The position numbers and the translations under genes are program-made. Source: Haliclystus octoradiatus (taxonomy: Eukaryota > Cnidaria > Staurozoa > Stauromedusae > Haliclystidae). Taken from it: 64,000 bases of DNA. The notes beneath the pieces were generated by a model. The model saw only the letters and a program-made list of their open reading frames with translations. It made no database searches and was not told the origin of the DNA. Within the stretch, counting starts at the first letter, position 1. Each line of letters begins with the position of its first letter. The stretch covers positions 11,348,864-11,412,863 of the forward strand of contig OU744451.1 in assembly GCA_916610825.1 (NCBI GenBank). Direction: 5' to 3'. This document shows, piece by piece, positions 23,401 to 37,100 of the stretch.

Positions 23401-26197
23401 TTGGAATAATGAACCTCGTTGTGAATAGCAGTATATGATTCCCTAACTGTCCGTGCACTTGTATTCTATTTCTTTGTACCTGCTCAGTTGTCTTGGTTAC
23501 AATGGTATTTGTAACATGTTTTTTCTTCGCACTACAGCCCCCGTTTATCGTGGAGAGACATCCAACATATTATTGTTAACACAGCTCAGATCACATCTCC
23601 TGTTGATGAAGGCTGGGTTAAAAATGGAGCTGGTTTCCATTTCAATCATAAGTTTGGTTTTGGCCGATTAGATGCTGAAGCGATGGTTAACACTGCTAAA
23701 GGATGGGTCACTGTACCTACTCAACGAAAGTGTACTGCTGCATCAAGTATAGAACCATTGTAAGTAACAGCAACATTGCTATTGGATTGGATCGCATATT
23801 AAGATACAATTGAATGTTTTGAGCGCAGAAATGCTAATTACTATTCTTCGCGTGATATCTTTATATTATACCGAATAGAAAACTAGTCTTTAACTTTAGC
23901 TTTTAGGTCTTAGCCTTATGCGTATGCGTTATTAATCAATTAATGCCCCATTAACGACACATCAATATGAAAATAAAAATAAAGCGACAGGATCGGTCGA
24001 GCTACTGTTGCTTCTGCCGCGATATTGATCTCATTAAAGTTTCAAATAAGGTCGCTAGATATGGAATAATTGCGTCCTCCGCTATAGCGCTATAAAATAT
24101 TGCTCACGTTCCAGTGATTAACTGTTCTGATACCATTTTAGGAAGATTAAACTTACTAAAACGGCGGTCATCTATTGAAAAATGTAATTTGTGCAATGTG
24201 TGTTACTCTACTCTAATAATTTTATTTGTGCTTTGTTGTAGGGATATCCCACGTAATGACAATTTACTAGTTGATGTCACTACGACTGCATGTGCCACTA
24301 ACGCTGCAGCAAGAATTACGAAGCTAGAGCATGTTGTCTTGACTATAAGTTTTGTCCATCGTCGACGTGGTGACGTCAGCATTGATTTATTTTCACCCGC
24401 TGGAACAAGAAGTCAAATGTTAAGCACAAGGAAATATGACGAATCAGATGAAGGACTAGATGAATGGAATTTCATGACAGTTCATAAATGGGGTGAGTAA
24501 AGCTAAAGAGTGAATACATATATAAAGTTGTCTGCATGTTTATATATACATTAAATCGCCATTTGATCTAAACGCATCATGGTCGCTTCGCTTAACTATC
24601 GAAGCTATTGACGCTGTATGCATTTAATGTAAGCAAAGCATGCTGGTATTGCATGTATCATATAACAATTCAGTACAACTATATATGCATAATCAATAGC
24701 TGTATAGCTTCTATTGCCTTCATCGCAACTTTAATGATAACAAATAAGTGCGTATATTTTCAGGTGAGAATCCGCATGGTGTTTGGAAATTGAAAGTAAC
24801 AGACAATGCAAATGTCGACCAAGGGGATTACTTAGGCCAGGCAGAGAATGATGTTGAAGACCTTGAAGAACAAGTGATTGATACACAAACAAAGTTACAA
24901 AAAGAGAAATGGGAAGCCCTCAAACAGAAGGTAAATCCCGACTTGATGATATTCGGTTGCATGGGTTCGGCGTATGATTGCCTGATATTATGTACAATCG
25001 TATAATATTCATCCCGCGGGAGTTGATCCCATATGACGGCTATACGGGTCGTGCCACCTTTTGAGGGTCCATATTCCATCTTAGCTGAGAAAAATTACTT
25101 CTTGGCTAGGGAATTTCAGATCTTGGAATTTTTTGGATTTGTCTCGTTCTCTGCCTTTCTGAAGAATCTGTTTTTTAATTTTATAGAGAATTTTGAATCA
25201 AAATGTTTGAACTTAAAGAAACTTAAAATTGAATAACATTTCGTAGACTTTTTCAACTCTTGGGTACTTCAAAAGGTCTTGGGAACTTTTTGCAACCCCC
25301 TCCCGTCCATGCAGAGCTAGAGTTACCCCTGGGGTATACATGCACAAGAAATCGCAGATCTCTGAAATATACCATGTAATTATTGAACCTATCCATAATA
25401 ACATTTCCTGTGATAAAATGAACTACGGAAAACGTTGATTTTGTGTTCTCTGCTCCAACTTGTATACATTTGTATGCAGTCATTCGCAACAAAAATATGT
25501 ATTTTGAAAGATATCTTACAAGATTCAAAAGTGTTTGGTCCTGAAAGACACCCGTGCTTCCTGATTATAAATACGCTGAACATATCACATGGCTCGAGTT
25601 GAGAGCCGTCACCGGCTCCCTATATAAACAGCAAAATATTATTGAATAGATAAAGAAGCATGTAGCTTCTTGTAGCGTATTGATGCTAGTCACGGAATAT
25701 AGAACGACCAACGCCCGGATCCGTATGTACGATTGATTATATAATTATTTATACGTTTTGTCTTGAAGGATCCAAACTTCGATGCTCCATATCCCCCTGG
25801 TGTCCGACGTGACAGTGTTGGTCTGAATGGAGAAGCTGCGGGAAGCCCCTATCCATCGTCTTACTATACTAGTCCGAATGCTGAATATGGTAGAAGTGAC
25901 ATTGAAGAACCAGAAGATGAAGACGCTTATGTTGAATCAGTTGGAGATGAAAATGAAAAGGTTGAAGCAAGAAGTCGTATTAGCCCTAAAGATCTCTACA
26001 CTGCTACTAAACAAACGGACACACCACGTCCATTTAACTTTAAAAAAGTTCAAGTAACTGAGGAAGAAACCGGAACACAACGGGTTCAAGTAAATGCTGG
26101 ATATGAGAACTCAAGAATAACTTGTGTCAGCGGCTATGATACATGCGCAGGCGTGTTATTGAAGTATGTGTTAACAATATATGGCACTGGTGATTAA
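17434..26197 (+). CDS. proprotein convertase, kexin/furin family, PC1/3-like
   Basis: Subtilisin-like endoprotease of the secretory pathway that cleaves precursors after basic residues. Exons: 17434-17754, 19750-19854, 20439-20528, 20921-21029, 21244-21281, 21773-21846, 22139-22227, 22319-22491, 22637-22858, 23001-23101, 23538-23759, 24242-24492, 24764-24930 and 25769-26197. They sum to 2,391 bp, or 796 residues, in continuous frame. Seen: a hydrophobic signal segment (about 25-45), a His-rich stretch, a propeptide ending in RTKR (154-157), catalytic D207, H247 and S424, oxyanion N348, and the substrate-pocket WGPKDDGK and CNCDGY. The P domain carries RRGD (556-559). The P domain is then interrupted: after KLKVTDN (613) come about 165 extra residues, coiled-coil-like then acidic, before its last strand [11 protein letters not shown]. 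There is no Cys-rich or membrane tail, so it is probably soluble in secretory granules or lumen. One intron uses a GC donor. The subtype is inferred; PC7 features are weaker. Confidence 0.93.
18243..18380. repeat. fold-back repeat in convertase intron 1
   Basis: Arms of about 52 bp (18243-18295 and 18330-18380) are near-perfect reverse complements. Each carries taaataaataaata, tgagtcaaaa, gagacata and gttct. The loop is about 34 bp. It looks like a small MITE or an inverted duplication. Confidence 0.8.
18416..18773 (+). repeat. tRNA-derived SINE, type 1
   Basis: Box A (tagctcagatgg, 18419-18430) and box B (ggttcaaatcc, 18474-18484) head a body of about 290 bp that ends in gtctacatta. A second copy of the body, inverted and 5'-truncated, lies at 50082-50262 and shows that this is a dispersed family. 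It has no acceptor-stem closure and is not a functional tRNA gene. Confidence 0.8.
18879..18922 (+). ncRNA. type I hammerhead ribozyme motif
   Basis: The core is canonical: CTGATGA (18885-18891), stem II TGC-GTAA-GCA with a GNRA loop, GAA at 18904-18906, stem III ACT-ATT-AGT, and cleavage triplet GTA with the cut after 18916. Stem I is AUUUGU with ACAAUU (five of six paired). The weak point is U-U at 10.1/11.1. It lies sense in intron 1 of the convertase gene. Short stem III of this kind is typical of hammerheads in Penelope-like elements and retrozymes. Confidence 0.65.
19052..19091 (-). ncRNA. type I hammerhead ribozyme motif, minus-strand copy
   Basis: Mirror image of the motif at 19115-19154, with identical sequence because the palindrome is perfect. 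It is antisense to the convertase gene. Confidence 0.72.
19115..19154 (+). ncRNA. type I hammerhead ribozyme motif, plus-strand copy
   Basis: All elements are present: stem I CCGU/ACGG (19115-19118 with 19151-19154), CUGAAGA (19119-19125), stem II GCGU-CUUU-ACGC with the proper G-C at 10.1/11.1, GAA, stem III ACU-CAG-AGU, and triplet GUA with the cut after 19150. This is the best-formed hammerhead in the window. In the transcript the perfect palindrome would compete with the ribozyme fold, as would pairing with the other arm. Confidence 0.75.
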
Positions 26198-28140
26198 TTA
26201 AGGATTGGTAATGGTTTGATATTGAGAACTAAACCATTTAGAGTTAATCTTACCAAATTTGAACCTGAGCCGATAGTGTTTATTATCTTCATTTGCATTT
26301 CAAAAATGTGCAAATTAAGTAAGTATAGTGTTGAGAAATTTTTTATAACTATTGTGAAGCAGTCGATTAAAGCCGAAACAAGATTTCAAAAACAGACGAC
26401 AATGCTACACTCATCCAAAGAAGCTAGTGATAAGATTATATAGATATATCAAAATAGATGCGGAAGAGTGTGCTCCTTGATTTAGTTTGGAGACTATAAC
26501 TATTGTAAATTTCTCATGATTATTGAAGTTTTGTTTTTTGAGATGACGATGATGATTACAGATAACATGTAATACCATGTTTTATACAATTAGCAAACAT
26601 TGATTATATTCAATAATGAATTATCGTATATATATATATACTAAAAAATGTAATAAATAATCTCGTTTTGGAACCGATATCTTCTTCAAATTTCGAGCAG
26701 TTTAACCATTCTCATTGACTCGGTATCAAACCAACTACCATTATGATCATGCCTCTATAGTGTTCTGGCTCATATGCGTGAATTAGGTTTATCTCAACAG
26801 AAGTAGGAAGGCTAGCTTTCCGATCGTATATACACCTTTAATAATCACTTGAAAAAAAACTCGAGTCATGATTGGTGGATTTGTACCACGTGTTTAGCGG
26901 TTATGTCAAGACAACCCACGATATTCCATGGCAACCACTAAAAGCGTGCGGTTATAGAGCTATACCTGCACGGCTTTAATCAAACAGCTAGAAAAAATGT
27001 TTCGAAAATGGCGATTAGCTGCGGGAGAATGAATATTTTTTCATAAAATCAAATCAAATGTATAATCTGTAATTGAAAATTCAATTGAAAAATTCAAAAA
27101 AGTAACAGCTTGGGATTTGCTATATTCAGATGTAACTTTTACTATATTTTTAATATTGCAAACATGTTGGAAAAACAATTATATTGAATTCTTCGCTTTA
27201 TATTTTGAAATGATATTCGTAAGAGTTTCATTCAAATTGTATTTAATGAAAAATCAATGAACCATTAAATTAGAAAACAATCATTGTTGTGTGGAATTGA
27301 TGAGAGATAATTGATGTTCCAGACAAAGGTTATGTTACATGATTATTAAAATGATTACATCACTCTTTGCTCGTGGGACATCCATATCGTAAACTCGGCG
27401 GCCTCGTTTACGATATGGATTTCTCGTTTGTTATTGAACTCGTAGATCTAAATTCCGATAACCCACTCACAAGAGTGATGTAATCCCTTAATAGTCTTCA
27501 ATGTTTCACCCCCGTGAATTGAAAAGACATACACTGCTTAACGGAACGTCAAGGGGAAATCTGCATTACGCCTGGTACGAATCAAAAAGGATAAGAAATC
27601 TATTATTATCTCTCGATTATTTAATAGCATTAATATATTTGACATAACCGGGAAGTCATAGGCAGGATGCCGTAAACTGAATTTGGAATGAAGCAATTTG
27701 AGAGTTAGCCTAAGTTACAAGGCAACAACAACTAAAATGTTTAATATATCTGGGTTAATATAATGACTACAATGTCTTTGATACATAATAATATATAAAG
27801 TCTATATGATAATACACTCTGTCTACCTATTTACTTATTAACATTAATACTGACAATAAAATATATAAGATCGAACAAATACAACAAATCAATGGAATAT
27901 TATATATGTGCCGTTTTGGCCTCGTTTATATAAACCTATAATTGATCGGTCTATATTTTGTACTCTCGTCTCTGTATGGGTGCACCCCATTATTGTTTAG
28001 TCAATTTCAATTCACTGTGACAAAATTCGTTAAAAGAAGGTTAAACATAACTGTGACGCCTCGACCAGGGTTATAGATTGTTTGCTTATACATTTCATAT
28101 AATTTTTAGATTTTTCATATCAGCAATTTAATTTTGTTTG
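26198..28140. other. intergenic, 3' flank of convertase and of zinc-finger gene
   Basis: The two genes converge here. An AATAAA at 26652-26657 could serve the convertase transcript. A palindromic element lies at 27353-27485. The rest is AT-rich with no recognisable gene. Confidence 0.5.
27353..27485. repeat. nested inverted repeat (cruciform / MITE-like)
   Basis: Outer arms gattacatcactctt (27353-27367) and its exact complement (27471-27485) enclose inner arms tccatatcgtaaac (27381-27394) and gtttacgatatgga (27406-27419). The inner loop is tcggcggcctc. A further gtggg/cccac pair lies between the two sets. Confidence 0.85.
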
Positions 28141-31100
28141 TTATTGCTCATTCAGCATAATCATCGATGGTCTCGCTTTATGTTCTTGCTGGTGTTCAAC
28201 AAATGCACTTTGAGAATGATATTGTTGACCACAAGTCTCGCATTCATGTATGACTTGATTAGCATGGAGACTTTCATGTTCCGTACAATCACTGGAGTCA
28301 TCAAAACCTTGTCCACATATTTGACATATATATGCTTTACTAACCCTGTGAATTAATTGATGTTTAACCAAATGTTCCCGCTGATAAAATGAATGATTGC
28401 AAACTTCACATATAAATGGTCTTTCTTTAACGTGAAATGCCTCGTGATTGCTCGAATGCAATTCAGTGTCAAATACTTTATCGCAGTGGCTGCATTTAAA
28501 CGCCCCATTTTCACATTCTCCTTCGTTAGCGTTTATCCCCTGTGCCATGTGATCATCTTGCGTTGTAATCGTTGTAGTATCTACATCTGAATTAGGTTCT
28601 TCCATTATGGTTGTTGTGGTGACCACTTCTGATGATGTTTCTTGCATTGCAGCGTCTTGTGAAATCGGAACTTTGAGATACTTTTGACGTACAGGACAAA
28701 CAGCCTCGTGATGGAATAGTTCGATTGCTGAGCAGAAAGCTCCTGGGCAAAAACTGCATTTGAAATCTAGAAAAACAGACATAATTCATGGAAATTTATG
28801 AATAAAGTGGAAATAATAATGAAAAACAATACAGAAATCCTTCAAAACATTAATATCTTGCATTTTGGAAATGGTTTCTCTACTAATAAGAATGAGTCAA
28901 GCTGGAGATAACAATTGAGGCTATCAGTATTGGTGAGGCTATTGGTTTCAAAGGCCAGATGAAACATGCTGCCGATTTGCTTTCTATTAGCATGGTGTTA
29001 AGTGTTAACAACAACAATGCAGTATGATACAGTGTTTTCACGTGACGTCACAGGCTTATTGGCGACCATGTTGGTGTACTTCTATTTTTGCAATAGCGCC
29101 TTGCTAAACGGCCAAGAATGATTTGTCAATTATTAATTATTATTTTGTCGAGTTTCCGCCACAGAAATTAATCTATATTATATTTGATGTATTCATTAAC
29201 TTGAGGAGAGAATAAGATTGATAAAATGGAGATAGTATATGTGATTTAAATCAGCATTTAGCTTTATTTTAACTTGGAAGCAGGAAGCGAATGGATTATG
29301 GCCTGGGCCTTGCCTGGGCCAAGCTTTAGACTTATCAACTGTCAAACTTACTTCTCTGGGATATATGCATTATGTTATACAAAATATCAAGATGCTACTG
29401 GTAAATATGCTTATAGAATTTAAATACTGAGTAGCAGAGCCTTCTTCTTTCTTCATTGGCACATCGACTGAAAGTCCATGAACACCAGTTGTATGTCATA
29501 TGCTGTATGTCATAATACACTGGTGAAAAACCTAAATGTCTATATCCATTTATAATATATATCGCTATTCTTGTATTTGTAAGGAATTTGGACGTAGCTC
29601 CCAAGATTTTAATTGAATACAGTAGAGCATTCTGAAGACTTCAATATTATAATGACAGTAGAATAGAAGTTTTCAAAATGATTTGAAATTATTATTTTAA
29701 CTACTACTAGAGTAGTGAGTATCATGTAATCCATTTTGTAATCACTCAAAACTTTCAATAAATTGTGCAGCAAATTCAAAAAGCTGTGATGATTTAATTT
29801 ACACTCAGAGGCAGATTGATAAGTTATACGATATCATAATATAACCATCAATCATCATTCACTGCACTTGCAAGCAGGGTGCCATATTTTCAACATATCA
29901 GATCAGAATATCAGATCAAATGTCCATGCAGTCTAGACTCATCATTTAGCGTGACGATAGGTGGCCCGAATACTGTGGCACGGCTTTAAACTCCTTTTTG
30001 GAATTCGGTAAAATGTGAAAATTTATATGAAAGTATGCAGGTGCACGCGTAAATACCTCTAACTTAATCTTAATCATACCTATTGTTTGTGTGATTGTAT
30101 GATGCATATATAGCAGTAAGATGATCAAGGTACAGTATTATGGAGGCTTATCAGTTAAGATACTTCACACGCCATGCAGTCTGCAGAATATCGAAAGTGT
30201 CACTGAAAAAGTTTTGACCAAAATAAGTAAATTTTTTGTTATTCACCCATTGTCCCATTTGATATTCAAATGTGTTCTAGTCGACACTGGGGCTGGGGGC
30301 AGCTTAGAGAGATCTTTGCTTTCTGGCAGGTCATGTGTACCAACCCATACACCTATTGTGAGTTATAACTCGCGATGTTTAGGTGAGTACAGTAGCTTTG
30401 ATGATGTGTGTAGTTCGTTGATTCAGTGTTATGGTATAGACCTAGTTTGACCATGGTTTTACAAACAAATATGTACAAACTGGTTTAAATAGTCTTCAGC
30501 ATTTATTCCCAATAAAAACCATGAACCGATGTAAACGATGATTTAGAAAACGATGTAAACAATAAATATATAATACTGTCTTGTCTGCCCTCAAACAAAT
30601 GATAAATTGTCGGTTTAAAAGATCTCACGGTCAAAGAACAACACAAATTATTTTCGAAGTTTCGCCTCCAATAGTGATGTTACGGAATGATTAAAACCTT
30701 TTATTAACCATCTCAAATAATGCAAAGCAGAAAACAATCATGTCTTCTAGCAATAAAAAAATAATCACGGTGTAAACTAATACAAGAGTATTGGAAAACA
30801 TTGCATTTAATAATGCAATTATATTCTCGCTAAGCTGCGAGTACACCAACATGACCGTCATAAGAAAAGATTAGTAAAAATGTCACGTGAGTGAAAACAA
30901 TGTACTTGTTAAGTACATGGATCCATTTATCCATATGTATTAATCTATAAGAAACATGTTTAATTCCTGCAAGAATATCTTGCTTGTTTCAAATCCGCTT
31001 CACTCGCTTTGAGCAACACATTTCTTGTCTTCAGCAGAAATCCTTGTTTTGAGCAAAAAAAAATGCTTTGCTGTTTCAAATTTTCAAGCGATTTAGACTT

Positions 31101-34100
31101 GCAGGACAAAACACTTGAATGCAGGTTTGTAAAATGGGGGTAAATAGCTGTATTCAAGTTTTTATAATCAGAAGAAACGTATTGTGCTTTATTTACTTTG
31201 GAAGATAAACAAAAAGGTGCAGTTTTTATCATATTTGTATGACATTATAACACCATTATAAAGCAAAATTTAGAATGCCGAAAGGAAAAACATTTTATCG
31301 GACATTAGACTACATATTTTGCAATAACTCAAATAATAATCTGGGTCCCCTCAATTTTTTTCCCCATCACTCTTGAAGTATACTTTTACATCAATGACAT
31401 AAATTTAAATAAAATTCAACAGAATGAGCTGTTTGAAAAATGATAATTAGTTGTAAAATACAGGGGAATTTTCCTTCCATGAATTTTCCAATTTATGTTT
31501 CATTTCACCACAATGTATAATATTGTTATCATACTTTTATCTTCAACAGTTAGGTATTGTTTGCATTGCTTCACTGAAATATGTGACGATTAATCTGCTT
31601 TTGTGTATTTCCTCTGAAAACTTATTGTTTTCATAACATGTATTATTATTGATGTGAAAAAAGGAGTGACATTTGGCTCTACTGTTCCAAACCTCCTTAA
31701 AGAAGCATTTTTGATACTTTAGTGAATGATACCGTTGTAGCTCCGATATAATTATGTTCTTGATAAACTTACTCATATATAGTTGAGATTGGAGAAAAGT
31801 CAAATTCTCTAAGATCGTTGAAATTTTGAACTAACCTGCTAACTGGTTGACATTGCAACTCTATTCAATTGGTGCCTCACTAAATTAGTATTGCGAAAAC
31901 CAGTCAGTGAACATTGAATGTTTGTTAACAGTTCATGAACTTTTCTTTTTCAGAAATGAAGTAAAGAATTTTTGCAGTTTCATTGGTTGAATGAGCGTTG
32001 ATGAAAACGTTCTTTTGTGCTTGACTCAGGAACAAAAATCAATATCTCACATATATCAATAGTTGGACACACTTTGGAAGTTTGTTCCGATTGAACTTGA
32101 AAGGCGATTTAGAACAAGGTTACAGGATACTCTATGGTAAACAACCATTGACATGTAGAATAAGCTAGGTGTTATTATACACATGTAAAACAACCCTCTG
32201 TGAGTTTGAACAATAGGTACATTTCTTATACTTATACAAATTCCTGAGAAGGGAAAGAGAAAGAATCACCTAAGAATGATATTTAAAGTAGTATGTGAAC
32301 ATTACATACCTAATTTAGAGTTTGGCAAGTTAGCTTCATCTTCATTGGCTGCAGTAGTGTCACCAGCATTTGGAACATTTGAGATGTTAGCAAGTGTAGC
32401 AGCAGTATCAGTTGTTAAAACCATTGATTTAGTTTGCATTGCAACATATTCACTGTGGAGTTCTTTACAACGATCGGCTTCTACGACAATCAAACAAAAT
32501 TTGAAATTAGAGTGGTCCTTGCTTCGTCAGGCTACATGAAGTCCAAATATCCAACAAATTATTCAGAAAGAGGCATATTAAGTTTATTGAGAATAATATT
32601 CGTTTCGGAAATGACAAGTAATCACCTATTTTGCAGAAACAAACAACAAATTTTAAGAATAAAGTAGGATGTTGCAACAATGCAACATTCACAGACAAAG
32701 AGCTGGGTCACTCCACACAACGCAGACACCTAACATGACACAACAGATCAACTTAAAAACAATTTAATGAAATTTTATGGCTTGCTATTATTAAAAGTAT
32801 TAAATCAACTGCATTACAAATCATTGCCAACAGTTGGATTAATTTTTGATACTGACAACACTTTATACAACAGAGTATAGGCCCACTGACCTGTAAGTAT
32901 TTCTAGCATCGTACCTTCTGGTTCTCTTTGCTGCCCTGGACTACCTGTGTGTATTGCTTTACAGTAGCTACGGCGATGGATACCAAGTTCAAAGTCATTG
33001 GTGAAGGCTTTGTGACAATCTGGACAGTACTTGAGTTTACCATAGGTACAACGATGATTATCCAAGTATGACATCAATGTGAAACATCGACCACATTCTG
33101 AGCAGAGGTATGGTTTTTCACCAGTATGGCTCTTCATATGACTGTTCAGATGTTCACGTCTGTAGAATCGCTGTTGGCATACTTCACAGGCATAGGGCCT
33201 TTCTCCAGTATGAAGCCTTTGGTGACGTTTTAAGTGGCTGCGTTTAACATAAAATTTACCACATTCATCACATTTGAATGATTCTTTACCGTCACGCATC
33301 ACCGGCTGCAAAGGTTTTGCTTCTTGAACAGACATGGTACGATGAACTGATTGCAAGGATTGTGCTGCTTCTACCATTTCAACGTCTGCAGTCGAAGTTG
33401 GTTGACTTTCAACCAACGTTTTCATCAATTGATTACCAATGATGGCTGCATCTACTGTTGATTCTTCAGTCACGTTGATATTATCCATTGCTTCGTCATC
33501 TAAAGAATATAAAAACACATGCAATTCAACGTTCCCTCCTAAGGAAAAGAAGTCGATTCAACATTAATCAATATTGAAGCTAGATTGCATGAGTTGTTTA
33601 CAAATCATTGTTCGCAATCTTTGTTTAACATGGGGCAAAGCATAACATTGATCTTGAGGTTTTCTAGCATAACGTTTGTTTGAAACTAATTTATGAATAT
33701 TAACAAGGAATATACTGTCCATCATATTTAAAACAGTAATATTTAAATGGTAATGTTTTGTCAAAAAGGGTTAACACCTAGTTAACATTTGGTCACACAA
33801 TTTTAGTAAATATCAATTGTAATTTCATCTCGTTGTTGGTCCGAAATAACACGTTCCTCGAATAGACAAGCATTTGTGCTCAAAAGGTGTACATCAGTCA
33901 TATAAATATGTAATAACATTCACGGTGATTGAAATAAACATTATAATTGCACCTTCCAAATAATCACCACTTTTCACTAAGATTCTTACGAAATATGGAT
34001 TTTCCTTAGAGGTTTTTATATGGAGTTTTAGAACAGTAGCGCCAAAATTTTCCTTGTTGAATTTATTTTAATTTTTAGAATAGAATTTAGTAGTGCAGAA

Positions 34101-37100
34101 CTTCATTTTTCCGGAAGAAAAAAGAGGGTGTCAAGCTTAATTTTTAGGCAGACGAAAAAACACGATTTTGGTTTATGGCACAGTTTTTATTTATTTTTAT
34201 TTTATTTATTAAAGTTCATTTTTATTAAGCCCGCACTGAAGCGCCGAGTACAAATGAGGGTCGGGGTTAAATTAGGTTAGTTTAGCATTATATGGCTGAA
34301 ATTGGCTGTTACAATATCAATCTAGAGAAAGTCAAATGTTAACTAACCATTGTGTGTCTTTGTATGCTCTTCAAACGACTTTTGGTCACTGAAATTTTCA
34401 TTGCAAACACGACAACAGAATGACATAAAAGCCCCAGGTTTGCATTTGTGAATGCGAATATATGATTGACTTGCAAATGATTTTCCACATTCATGACATA
34501 GAAATGGTCGTTTGCCTGTGTGCATTCTCATATGACATTTCAAATGCTCCTTGCGGTAAAATCGTCTCTCACATGTTTCACATTGAAATGGACGTTCACC
34601 AGTGTGAATTCTTTGATGTCTTTTCATGTGGTTTCGTTTTGTATAAAACTTTCCACAATCATCACATTGAAACATTTTGCGCTTAAGACTTGCGGTGCCA
34701 GCAATAGCTTGAATACCTGCTGTTGCTATATCGCTGTTTAAAGGAGTTGCACCTGATGAGTCAGAATTGGCTGGAATATTTAATACCACAACTACACCAC
34801 CTCCATTAGAAGTACCAGCATCAACAACCGTCCCAAATACTTGATTGTTCTCATTTTCTGATATAATTTGGACATTACTGCTGCTTTCTGAACTACCTTC
34901 ATTGTTTTTAAGCACATGACGATATTTACAAGTTTTCTCGTGTTCCTGTGCTAGTGATACTTCTTCGAATTTTAGACTACAAAAGCAGCAGTTAAAATCT
35001 GGAAAAAGAATTGAAAGTAAAAACTTTTATTCCAGCTACCTAAATACACTGGCTCAGGTAGAAAAGATGGAGGCCTACTAATAGATAGAAGAGTAAGCTA
35101 GCCGAAACTCTGTGATGAGGCAGTTTATTGTGCGACTGCTTTCTTTTATAATTTCAAGTGTCTCATAGATAGGACTACAGTAGAAACTGTTTATAATGGC
35201 ACCCCTGGGGAATCTAGAAAAAGTATGCTACAAATCTGACGGCGTACGAGTTCTGATGACACATGCCCAATCACACAACAAAATGCATGCATGCTATTTT
35301 ATCAACCATTTGGAAAGAAGTGAGATAGAAAAAACAACAAATTGTTTAAATTCAAACATGAACATCAGTCTTTGATATACTCTTGACTCAACAAGAGTTT
35401 ATGGCTATCATTATTATGACAGTGAATGATTGGTTTTGATTTGTTCTGTTGTTCACTACATATTGCTCTTATTTTACTATGGATTCCATGTTATACTGTA
35501 CAAACAGTGACACTAATGTTTCCCTTTCAATTGCTAAACAGCTTTGTTTTATTTTGATATTGCATTGTCAAATAGTTTGCAAAGAAAAGTGTAATTTGCA
35601 TACGTACCATCGCATCAAAAATACTTTCTCATTATTGAAAAATTACTATATTGTTCATATTTCGTAATGGAAACAAAAGATTGTTGTAAATGGGATGTTG
35701 ATAAACAACGTTCTACTTCACGAGAAGCAAAAAGCGGAATGTTATGAGGGATAATCCGTAATAAACAGTGACGCTATAACCAATAATTTTTAAAATAAAC
35801 GTAAAAGAGAAAACCTAAGAAAATATGCCGGGAACAATGAATTTGTACAATATAAACAACAACCTGTTAGAAAAGGTGACGTTATAAACAGGTTCTAATG
35901 TACTTTGATTAATGGAATTAACAAATAACATGTTTTTACAACAACCAGTAATTGATCGATTAATTAGTTTTATTGAAAAGATTATTTTCGAACATTTATC
36001 AAAAGCGGAGATTCTGATTATTACTGAATTATTTTTAAAATTAATCGTTCTTCACTTTTTTGTCATGCTCAAATGTAAATGGTACTACGTATTAGTGTTG
36101 ATGTGGAAACATGTGGCAGCTTCAGAATGAATACTTGAATCTATTTGACATAACCGACGCAACAAAGTTCAGATTTTTAGATGACTATAATATATATATA
36201 CAATGTCAATAATAATATTATGTTTAAGCGAAATCTTTTTCAACAATCAAAGAATTATCAACAATATTGTTGTAAAATATGCAAGTCCCTGGCTTGAATA
36301 TAATTTGTTTAGCGCTTCACGGTGCAACGCAATGAAATACTGAGTAGCAAAAACAACTGACGCTCTGCCAGCTATGCAGATTATGGATCAATAATCGCTA
36401 AAAATAATTGGCAATTCTATAATTGGAACATCAAGCATATTGATTCTATTCTAGTTTGCTCTCTCACACAGACACTCTCAAAGTCACAGAAGCAATGCAA
36501 TGTACTGGGGGTTTTAATCAAATTTACTGCGGCATTAATCATAATTAGGCTACACATCTTTTAGCCAAAATTCATGCAGGATGCCGACCTTGGACATTGA
36601 AAACTCATAAAGTTGCATGCAGTTGCTCTTTGTTTTAGATAACAGCAACAGAAAATTATCAGAAAGACTATTTAGGAATGACCACTTCAACTTCAGCATT
36701 TTTAATCCCCATCGACTACCGTATACAGAGAAAGCACATCGAGACTACCCACAGGGATAATCCCATTTAGGCTAAGCCGTAAAGAAGCATAGCCGCTTGA
36801 AAGAAAGTTCAAGTTTGCATATTTTTACTTTGAAGACTTGTATAATTGTATAGCAAAAACACAAGAACTATCCAAAGAAGCAAACTCCCAATATCCAGGA
36901 CATACACTTTGAAGTGTATAAATCGCCTTTGGGAACACAATGGATTTAGATAGACCTTTTTTGTATCCGTACATAATATTGTTGTGTTTTTGCACAGCAC
37001 AACTTTTCGCCCAAATTGGTCTTGAACATGGTATTTTGAAGATTTGTGTCTCCCTTTTTTGAAACCAACAAAGGAAGGTTATTATTTACCACAAGAGAGT

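Noticed and set aside
30121-30450. 109-residue plus-strand gene
   Set aside because: No domain, no splice sites, antisense in a zinc-finger gene intron.
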